In this document: positions 1 to 4,937 of the stretch, in pieces
How positions within the stretch are numbered: position 1 is the first letter of the stretch
How the letters are laid out: each line of letters starts with the position of its first letter
Program-made: the position numbers and the translations under genes
Notes under the pieces: generated by a model
Told to the model about the DNA's origin: nothing
Seen by the model: only the letters and a program-made list of their open reading frames with translations
Databases searched by the model: none
Assembly (NCBI GenBank): GCA_025455345.1
Contig: JALOMS010000216.1
Location: forward strand, 1 to 7,482
Direction of reading: 5' to 3'
DNA length: 7,482 nucleotides
Source: Thermoflexibacter sp.
GTDB taxonomy: Bacteria > Bacteroidota > Bacteroidia > Cytophagales > Thermoflexibacteraceae

Positions 1-713
1 GTGACCAATTCTTCAAGCCGCAGATTGTCGACCAAGTTTCGTTGGGAGTCTACAAGAATTTCCGTGGTAACATCTTCGAGACGTCTGTGGAGGTATATTA
101 CAAGGACATCCAAAATGTGATCGAATACAAAGATGGTGCAACACTTCTCTTGCAAAACAACCTCGAGACTGAGATTATTCCCGGTCAGGGCAAAGCCTAT
201 GGGGCAGAGTTTTATGTGAAGAAAAACCTTGGCCGAACAACAGGCTGGGCAAGCTACACACTTAGTGAAGTGATTTATAACTTCCCTCAAATCAGCGAAC
301 AGTCTTTCTACGCACTCCAAGACCAAACGCATGAATTTAAAATGGTAGGGAGCTATAATATCGGAAGGTGGACATTATCAGGCACTTGGGTCTATGCCAC
401 AGGCAAGCCGTACACCGCACCTATTGGTGGGTACGAGCTTACACTTTTGGACGGAAGCAAGCAGTCTTACGTAAGCGTAGGCGACAAAAACAGCTTCCGT
501 TTGCCCAATTATCACCGCATGGACTTGGCATTTACCTATCATTTCAAGATAGACAAGGCAAAGGCAGAAGCAGGGATTACCTTCTTCAACGTTTATAATC
601 GCACCAATGTACGCTACAAAGAGTTTGAAGTAATTGATAATCAGATATATGAAACCAATGTAAATCTCTTGGGCTTTACTCCAAACTTCTTTTTCAATTT
701 CAAATTGAGATAG
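1..713 (+). CDS. TonB-dependent outer-membrane receptor, C-terminal part (5' end outside window)
   Basis: The reading frame is open from base 3 with no stop upstream, so the gene enters from the left; the TTG near base 42 is internal. The 236 visible residues are the last part of a beta-barrel: alternating aromatic and polar strands, and landmarks such as QVSLGVYKNF, YKDGA, GKAYGAEF, TGWASYTLS, QDQTHEF, YHRMDLAF and FFNVYNRTN. Nearly every landmark has a counterpart at the same place in the complete receptor at 4938-7280 (for example QVSLGYFKNF, YKDGA, GRAYGVEF, TGWIGYTLS, YHRLDFG), so the two are paralogues. The family imports substrates across the outer membrane using TonB-ExbB-ExbD energy. 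The plug and N-terminal domain are outside the window, and the substrate is unknown. The final residues read FFFNFKLR, ending in arginine rather than the usual terminal aromatic residue. A DoxX-like gene and a DUF4249 lipoprotein follow on the same strand. Confidence 0.93.
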   Translation, partial: DQFFKPQIVDQVSLGVYKNFRGNIFETSVEVYYKDIQNVIEYKDGATLLLQNNLETEIIPGQGKAYGAEFYVKKNLGRTTGWASYTLSEVIYNFPQISEQSFYALQDQTHEFKMVGSYNIGRWTLSGTWVYATGKPYTAPIGGYELTLLDGSKQSYVSVGDKNSFRLPNYHRMDLAFTYHFKIDKAKAEAGITFFNVYNRTNVRYKEFEVIDNQIYETNVNLLGFTPNFFFNFKLR

Positions 714-824
714 GCTAATATTTTAGAATGAAGAATCTGGAATGAAAAATACAATAAAATAATTATTTTTTTATTTAATTATTTAATAATCAATTATTTA
801 ATTTTATAGTCATTTAATAATTTC

Positions 825-872
825 AAACAACATCAAACTTGTATTTCAAAAGATTTAAAAACAACATCAAAC
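825..872. repeat. 14-nt perfect direct repeat
   Basis: The sequence AAACAACATCAAAC occurs at 825-838 and again, identically, at 859-872, with start points 34 bp apart (about three helical turns). It lies 47-94 bp upstream of the DoxX-like start codon. Such spacing would suit a regulator binding one face of the DNA, but in sequence this A-rich a chance or slippage origin is also possible. Confidence 0.5.
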
Positions 873-883
873 AAACTGTTTTT

Positions 884-918
884 TAACTATTCATCTATCC
901 AACTATTTAATAATTAAT
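884..918. repeat. AACTATT-rich intergenic repeat, copy 1
   Basis: The segment just before the DoxX-like start resembles DNA downstream of the second receptor in two ways. Bases 901-918 match 7350-7367 at 15 of 18 positions in the same orientation. Bases 889-898 (ATTCATCTAT) are the exact reverse complement of 7312-7321, with further imperfect similarity around them. This looks like a dispersed AT-rich intergenic repeat rather than a gene. Confidence 0.5.
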
Positions 919-1317
919 ATGATGAGCAAATTTAAAAGTAAAGTCTTAACCTTATTGAGTATAGTATTTTCCATGCCTCTTTTGTTAAGTGGACTTTTTA
1001 AAGTGCTTGTTTATGAGCATTTTATGGGTTTATTTTCTGCTTGGGACAGGCTGGGTGGGCGCGCAGTGGCAGGCGCAATAGAACTTATCTTGGTAGTGCT
1101 ATTTATTGGTGAACGCACAAGATACGTAGGCTTTTTCTTGCTTTGTAGCTATTTGGGAGGTGCAATAGCCATCGAGGTACAAAACGGAGGATTTGCCTTG
1201 CTCAATGTTGTTTTTCTCGCGCTGCATTGGGGGGTTATTTATCTGCAAAACAATCACTTATTCTTTAAGTCACCAAGTGAGAAGGTGTTGCATGGAATGG
1301 TATTGAGGAAGAAATAA
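919..1317 (+). CDS. DoxX-like family inner-membrane protein
   Basis: This 132-residue protein is almost entirely hydrophobic, with four predicted membrane helices at about residues 8-30, 46-64, 68-86 and 92-108. The pattern fits the small DoxX/DoxX-like superfamily: a first helix ending in SGLFKVL, a glycine/glutamate-rich second helix (AGAIELILVV), a short basic loop (GERTRY) and a GGAIAIEV segment in the third helix. Length is normal for the family. DoxX-like proteins are four-helix membrane proteins with mostly unproven roles, often linked to redox or thiol metabolism; no specific reaction can be assigned. Two ATGs lie in tandem (919 and 922) and either could start the protein. The upstream sequence is AT-rich without a Shine-Dalgarno motif, as usual in Bacteroidota. 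The stop is 27 bp before the DUF4249 gene, so the two are probably cotranscribed. Fold assignment is fairly sure, function is not. Confidence 0.8.
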   Translation: MMSKFKSKVLTLLSIVFSMPLLLSGLFKVLVYEHFMGLFSAWDRLGGRAVAGAIELILVVLFIGERTRYVGFFLLCSYLGGAIAIEVQNGGFALLNVVFLALHWGVIYLQNNHLFFKSPSEKVLHGMVLRKK

Positions 1318-1344
1318 AAAATTTAGAAAATCAAATAAAAAAAC

Positions 1345-2172
1345 ATGAAAAAGTACAATTTTTATCTTTTGATTTTAATGATTGCTTTGGTTGCTTGCAC
1401 TAAAATAGAGTTGAATGGTAGCCAAACAGACAAAGCTGTATTGCAGGGCTATCTCTATGCTAATCAACCTATTACAGAAATACAAATTACAAGAATTATC
1501 CCCAAAGAAACGGAAGAAAATCTTTCCTTACCCATTACAGACGCTCAGGTATATGTCAGCACAGAAGGAAAAAAATATGAACTGACTCATAACCCAAGAA
1601 AGCAAGGCTTTTATGAATACAAAGGTACTGATTTGAAGGTGGTTACAGGGAAAAAATACGAAATAGAATTTCAATATTTTGGCAGAACTACTACGGCAGA
1701 AACCGTAGTGCCTTCCGCGCCAAAAAGCGTAAATATGACCCCTAAAATTATTTATGTGAGCCGCATTACAGGTTTTATGGATTTGATTAACGCTGGCTCG
1801 GTAGAAGATATGAACTTAACTTGGAATAATACAAACCAAGATTATTACTACATGGTGATTACAAACTTGGAAACTAATCCTGTAAAAATCATAGATGACA
1901 ACGCTTTTCCCAATCGCCCTGTGGGAAATTTTAACTTTATTTCTTCGCCTACACGTGCTGATAACTTCACCATTCGTTTTCAGCAATTAGAGCAGTTTGG
2001 CAAGCACCGAATTAGGCTATTTAAAGTGAATAAAGAGTACGCCGACCTCTATGACAGCCAACAGCAAGATTCACGCAACCTGAACGAGCCTATCACCAAT
2101 GTAAAAAATGGCTTGGGCGTATTCACCGCTTTTAATATGGACAGTGTGTTTTTTGAAGTGAGGAGGAAGTAA
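1345..2172 (+). CDS. DUF4249-family outer-membrane lipoprotein
   Basis: This 275-residue protein begins with a lipoprotein signal: MKK, a hydrophobic stretch at residues 5-17 and a lipobox LVAC with lipidated Cys18. The body fits DUF4249: an early strand pair (VLQGYLYANQPI, 32-43), a beta-sandwich-like half with GFYEY (88-92) and LKVVTGKKYEI (97-107), a TAETVVPSAP segment (117-126), and the characteristic C-terminal block NEPITNVKNGLGVFTA (247-262). DUF4249 genes are repeatedly found beside TonB-dependent receptors in Bacteroidota, so the protein probably sits on the outer membrane and helps its receptor bind or hand over substrate, in the manner of SusD; this role is inferred. Its likely partner is the receptor encoded at the left edge. 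Residues after the cysteine (TKIE) do not form a clear surface-export signal, so the leaflet is uncertain. The ATG lies in an A-rich context without a Shine-Dalgarno sequence. Confidence 0.85.
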   Translation: MKKYNFYLLILMIALVACTKIELNGSQTDKAVLQGYLYANQPITEIQITRIIPKETEENLSLPITDAQVYVSTEGKKYELTHNPRKQGFYEYKGTDLKVVTGKKYEIEFQYFGRTTTAETVVPSAPKSVNMTPKIIYVSRITGFMDLINAGSVEDMNLTWNNTNQDYYYMVITNLETNPVKIIDDNAFPNRPVGNFNFISSPTRADNFTIRFQQLEQFGKHRIRLFKVNKEYADLYDSQQQDSRNLNEPITNVKNGLGVFTAFNMDSVFFEVRRK

Positions 2173-2433
2173 AATTTTTATTAATTAAATAAACAGTTGA
2201 TATTTAACTCTCATTTCATTTTTAGTATTTTTATTAATGAATACTTTTAATTTTGATAACCAGCAACTTATAAGTATTTCTCCCTCTCCTTTTGCCCAAA
2301 CTCTCTTAGACGGAGCATACTTAGGGTAAGAGTTTATGTATGCTAATACATGGAAACTTTCCATTGCAATTTCAAAGAATAGTTTTTAATCTTCGGCAAG
2401 CTGAATATCTGAAAGAGTAAAAATATTTTTATC
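2173..2433. other. Convergent intergenic region
   Basis: These 261 bp lie between the converging ends of the DUF4249 gene and the response regulator gene. I see no credible ORF. The left third is AT-rich and holds a weak terminator-like hairpin (2224-2254). The middle (about 2281-2345) is richer in C and G and contains overlapping self-complementary blocks. A further perfect 7-bp inverted repeat with a one-base centre (ATGGAAA-C-TTTCCAT) lies at 2350-2364, without a T-tract on either side. Confidence 0.55.
2224..2254 (+). terminator. Weak terminator-like hairpin after the DUF4249 gene
   Basis: An inverted repeat AGTATT (2224-2229) / AATACT (2240-2245) with a 10-nt loop is followed directly by TTTTAATTTT (through 2254). 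It begins 52 bp after the DUF4249 stop codon, in the right orientation to end the left block. The stem has only one G-C pair and could arise by chance in such AT-rich DNA. Confidence 0.3.
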
Positions 2434-3174
2434 TTACAGCAAACCATATTTGTCTATCATTTTTAAGAAATCTTCTCTGAAACTTTTGCTCATCTGTACT
2501 TCCTTGTTGCCTATTTTTATCATATTCCCTTGAATCTGTGTGATTTTGCTAATATTGACGATGTGCGACCTATGCACACGCGCAAATAGGGAAGTAGGCA
2601 GGATTTCCGTGAACTTTTGTAAGGTAATTAAGGTCATAATTTTCTGATTTTCAGTATAGATACACGTATATTCCCTCATGCCTTCTATAAACAAAATTTT
2701 TTCAAATTCTACTTTCAAAATATCATAACCCGATTTGATGAAAATATACTGCTCCTCTATATTAAAGTTCTCATTATCAGAAAATTGTAAAATAGTTTGA
2801 ATGTTTGCACTTTGCGATTGGCTTTGGTACAACTCTATTGCTTTGGAAACTGCTTTGAAGAATCGCTCAAAAGAAATGGGTTTCAGCAAGTAATCAATCA
2901 CATCGAGTTCGTAGCCTTGTAGGGCGTACTCCGAATACGCAGTCGTCATAATGGTGAAAGGCTTGTTTTTCAATATTTTGAGAAACTCAATACCCGTCAA
3001 GTCGGGCATTTGGATGTCTAAAAATATCAAATCAATACGCTCTTTTTGCAAAAGATTTTTCGCTTCTATCGCACTGCTACAACTGCCCATGAGCTGTAAA
3101 TCAGAGATTTTGCTGATGTAGTTTTCCAGAAGCATTTGTGCGGGCGTTTCGTCATCTATGATTAAGCAGTTCAT
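2434..3174 (-). CDS. LytTR-family two-component response regulator
   Basis: This 246-residue protein has a receiver domain (about 1-115) and a LytTR DNA-binding domain (about 143-246). Receiver residues are intact: acidic pocket Asp7-Asp8, phosphoacceptor Asp53 in FLDIQMPDLTG, Thr78 of TTAYSEYAL and Lys98 of YLLKPISF. The LytTR domain shows the typical YIFIKSG entry strand, a LFIEGMREYTCIYT core and RVHRSHIVN (about 199-207), which helps form the DNA-contacting beta surface. By family knowledge it binds spaced direct repeats at promoters as a dimer once phosphorylated. Its partner should be the histidine kinase immediately upstream on the same strand, 119 bp away. The only ATG in a suitable place is at 3174, preceded by CACAAA and no Shine-Dalgarno motif. 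Target genes cannot be read from the sequence; the flanking receptor genes are candidates by position only. Confidence 0.93.
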   Translation of the reverse strand: MNCLIIDDETPAQMLLENYISKISDLQLMGSCSSAIEAKNLLQKERIDLIFLDIQMPDLTGIEFLKILKNKPFTIMTTAYSEYALQGYELDVIDYLLKPISFERFFKAVSKAIELYQSQSQSANIQTILQFSDNENFNIEEQYIFIKSGYDILKVEFEKILFIEGMREYTCIYTENQKIMTLITLQKFTEILPTSLFARVHRSHIVNISKITQIQGNMIKIGNKEVQMSKSFREDFLKMIDKYGLL

Positions 3175-3226
3175 TTTGTGTGAGTTATGAGTTATGAATT
3201 ATTAGTTGTGAGTGAGATTCTTACTC

Positions 3227-3284
3227 ACTGGTGCAAGGCTAAGCCTTGCACCTTATTGGATTCAAGCGTAACGCTTGAACCAGT
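3227..3284. repeat. Twin-palindrome intergenic element 1 (REP-like)
   Basis: Two near-perfect palindromes lie side by side in the spacer between the kinase and regulator genes. The first is an 11-bp inverted repeat around one central A (3230-3240 / 3242-3252, arm GGTGCAAGGCT). The second is a 9-bp inverted repeat around one central A (3261-3269 / 3271-3279, arm TTCAAGCGT). An outer pair ACTGGT (3227-3232) / ACCAGT (3279-3284) could close both into a larger cruciform. There is no T-run after the stems, so it does not look like an ordinary terminator. The layout is typical of REP-type dispersed palindromic repeats. Confidence 0.75.
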
Positions 3285-3293
3285 TACGCTATT

Positions 3294-4391
3294 TTACGCA
3301 ACTATCAGCCGCAATTTTACCTTAAAAACGTCTTCGCTGTCTTCTGTTCGGAAGTCATGCTTTTGAGGATAAAGTAGTTCCAAACGCTTCTTTACGTTTT
3401 CCAGCCCAATGCCACTGTTTTCTTTTTGATTGCTTCTGGTTTTGCGTTTGGTATTCTGCATTTCGAAGTAAAGTTGCTGTTTATCAATTATTTGCAAATT
3501 TATCTTGATAAAACCATTGATGTTAATATCTAAATCACTGTGTTTAAAGCTATTCTCAAAAAAGGGCAAGAGCAACAAAGGCGCAAGGGAAATAGCGTGT
3601 ATATTTCCTTCTATCTGAAAATCAATATTTTGCAGTTTATTAGATTTCATTTTTTGCAAATCAATCAGATTTTTTAAAAACTGGATTTCCTTTTCCAAGC
3701 TCACCAACGCCTCGTTGCAGTCGTAGAGCATATAGCGCAACATTTCCGAAAGTTTCAAGAGCATGGGGGCGGCGCGCTCGTCTTTGATGTAAGTAAAAGA
3801 ATAAATATTATTGAGCGTATTGAATAAAAAATGTGGATTAAGCTGGCTTTTCAGGAATTTGAGTTCAGTTTCCAGATTTTCATTCTTCCTCTCTGCTTCC
3901 AATTTTTGGTTATTAAACCACGCCTTGCCAAAATAAAAACCAAAAGACAAAGACCAGATTAATAAATTAGACATGAAAATAGCGGGCAGAAAAACAGGAC
4001 GACCAACTACACTGGGCGGAAACATCATTTCTTTCGGAAAGAACTGATTTTGAGGGAAAAAAGTATCATTGATTTGATTTTTAAAATCCATAAATCTTTC
4101 AGGTATAAAAGGGAAGTATTCTAACTCTATGTAGGCTCGCGTCCAAGACAAACCGAACAAGGCAATAAAGACTAATAAAACATAAAAAATGTATCTCTTT
4201 TTAGTAAAAAACTTGGGAATCAGATAGTGATTATTAATGATGACAAGTGTAGAGTGGAATATACTCCCTACCAAAGCAAGGATAACTGCATGGTGAAATA
4301 GATAAATGACATTTAGTATAGAAGTAAAAAATATCAAATAAACTGTGATGATAAGTGCAATGAGCTGTTTACGACTGATTTCCGTTTTCAT
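3294..4391 (-). CDS. LytS/YehU-family sensor histidine kinase
   Basis: This is a 365-residue membrane histidine kinase of the His_kinase (LytS-type) class. Four probable membrane helices lie near residues 9-31, 35-52, 67-86 and 133-155, with a proline- and phenylalanine-rich stretch (about 88-132) between the third and fourth. A short coiled linker (QKLEAERKNENLETELKFLK) leads to the phosphorylation motif SQLNPHFLFNTLNN, with His187 as the likely phosphorylated residue. The ATP-binding part shows the N-box PFFENSFKH (276-284) and a glycine box GIGLENVKKRLELLY (from 327). No separate sensor domain such as PAS is visible, so the membrane region probably senses the signal. I chose the ATG at 4391; the frame extends two codons to a TTG at 4397, a less likely start. 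The LytTR regulator follows 119 bp downstream and is the expected phosphotransfer partner. The gene is divergent from the complete TonB-dependent receptor. The signal is unknown. Confidence 0.93.
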   Translation of the reverse strand: MKTEISRKQLIALIITVYLIFFTSILNVIYLFHHAVILALVGSIFHSTLVIINNHYLIPKFFTKKRYIFYVLLVFIALFGLSWTRAYIELEYFPFIPERFMDFKNQINDTFFPQNQFFPKEMMFPPSVVGRPVFLPAIFMSNLLIWSLSFGFYFGKAWFNNQKLEAERKNENLETELKFLKSQLNPHFLFNTLNNIYSFTYIKDERAAPMLLKLSEMLRYMLYDCNEALVSLEKEIQFLKNLIDLQKMKSNKLQNIDFQIEGNIHAISLAPLLLLPFFENSFKHSDLDININGFIKINLQIIDKQQLYFEMQNTKRKTRSNQKENSGIGLENVKKRLELLYPQKHDFRTEDSEDVFKVKLRLIVA

Positions 4392-4409
4392 TTTCAAAAT
4401 TTATGTATT

Positions 4410-4460
4410 CAAAAATAAAAAACCTTATACACAAAGCATATAAGGTTTAAAGTTTTATTT
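4410..4460 (-). promoter_or_regulatory. Attenuator-like hairpin in the kinase leader
   Basis: A perfect 10-bp inverted repeat (AAACCTTATA 4420-4429 / TATAAGGTTT 4439-4448, 9-nt loop) is followed, read on the minus strand, by a run rich in T (TTTTTTATTTTTG). That is the form of an intrinsic terminator, yet it ends about 20 bp before the kinase start codon and no upstream gene on that strand needs ending. It could be a transcription attenuator for the kinase or the terminator of a small minus-strand RNA. The A-run on the other side makes it roughly symmetric, so plus-strand termination is also possible. The T-run contains TATTTTTG (4410-4417 on the minus strand), which fits the TAnnTTTG Bacteroidota -7 motif, a competing reading as promoter. 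Confidence 0.5.
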
Positions 4461-4505
4461 CGTTTGTTGTTTTTTATGACAACTTAACTACTAATGCTAT
4501 TTCTC

Positions 4506-4513
4506 CAAAAGTA
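4506..4513 (-). promoter_or_regulatory. Possible -7 promoter motif for the kinase gene
   Basis: On the minus strand this reads TACTTTTG, matching the Bacteroidota -7 consensus TAnnTTTG. Transcription from it would give a leader of roughly 110 nt that includes the attenuator-like hairpin. The nearest TTTG that could serve as the -33 box (4540-4543) is about 26 bp away, longer than the usual spacing, so support is weak. Confidence 0.25.
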
Positions 4514-4618
4514 TAGACTATTTGTTTTCCCTTTTTAATCAAATCCGCGAAAGTGCGTTTTTAGCTTGCGAAATGTTAAAAACTTCCTCCGAAACGACTC
4601 GATGAATGTTTCAGTAAT

Positions 4619-4660
4619 TTAACCAATTAGTTAAGCCCATTGGTTAATCTCTTTTTTTGC
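4619..4660 (+). terminator. Hairpin plus T-run inside the divergent region
   Basis: A perfect 9-bp inverted repeat (TTAACCAAT 4619-4627 / ATTGGTTAA 4639-4647, 11-nt loop) is followed on the plus strand by TCTCTTTTTTT. It has the outline of an intrinsic terminator, but the stem is AT-rich and no plus-strand gene is recognised upstream of it. If real, it would end a short plus-strand transcript from within 4400-4620. Confidence 0.35.
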
Positions 4661-4807
4661 TTTGGTTTTCCTCCTCCAATTTTGTGAGTGAAAGGTAATG
4701 ATGAATGAATATGATAAGTAATTCAACTTTTACAAATGTTTTCTGTATTCGGTTCTGTTAAGAACTTGCGTTTTGTAAAAAACTATCTCACTAAGTGCAT
4801 ATTCAAA

Positions 4808-4837
4808 GCCTCGTAGAGGCGTAACTCCTACAATAGG
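4808..4837. repeat. Twin-palindrome intergenic element 2
   Basis: Two small hairpins sit in tandem: GCCTC-GTA-GAGGC (4808-4820) and CCTA-CAA-TAGG (4827-4837), separated by 6 bp. The stems are perfect though short. The layout parallels the elements at 3227-3284 and 7374-7436, while the sequence is different. It lies about 100 bp upstream of the receptor start codon, so it may fall in the promoter or leader. Confidence 0.5.
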
Positions 4838-4937
4838 TATATTTTCGTAAAGATTGTCAAATATTCAAAAAAATTAAAGCACTTGATTAATACCAAAACT
4901 TTAACAATCATTTTCAGAATAATTTAAAATACTAATA

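Larger units (their letters stand above)
714..918. other. AT-rich intergenic spacer with short repeats
   Basis: This is 205 bp of very AT-rich DNA between the receptor fragment and the DoxX-like gene. It has no credible ORF and no strong GC hairpin for an intrinsic terminator. It holds runs of TTTAATAATT-like sequence, a perfect 14-nt direct repeat (825-838 and 859-872), and an AACTATT-rich segment (884-918) that recurs downstream of the second receptor. I could not pick out a convincing TAnnTTTG-type Bacteroidota promoter, so whether the downstream pair has its own promoter or is read through from the receptor is open. Confidence 0.6.
4392..4937. other. Long divergent intergenic region, no protein gene
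   Basis: These 546 bp separate the kinase (minus) from the receptor (plus). Only tiny ORFs with no recognisable features are present. The region holds a hairpin with flanking A and T runs next to the kinase (4410-4460), a 9-bp inverted repeat followed by a T-run (4619-4660), a twin palindrome (4808-4837), and two near-copies of TGTTAAnAACTT (4574-4585 and 4756-4767). Promoters for both flanking units should lie here. It is long for a divergent promoter region, leaving room for a small RNA or long leader, but I cannot show one. Confidence 0.6.

Noticed and set aside
368..598. 76-codon plus-strand frame inside the receptor fragment
   Set aside because: It overlaps the well-supported receptor frame, and its arginine/glutamine-rich translation has no domain features.
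42..713. Complete short gene starting at the TTG at base 42
   Set aside because: The frame is open to the window edge, and the upstream residues (FFKPQIVDQVS) match the paralogue, so the gene is simply truncated by the window.
3227..3284. CRISPR repeat or ordinary intrinsic terminator
   Set aside because: The palindromes are not repeated at regular spacing with spacers, and no T-run follows them on either strand.
4392..4397. TTG start for the histidine kinase two codons upstream
   Set aside because: An ATG follows at 4391 and the two extra residues add nothing recognisable; TTG is a less common start.
4690..4720. Tiny peptide starting at the ATGATGAATGAA tract
   Set aside because: The frame closes after a few codons and there is no supporting context.
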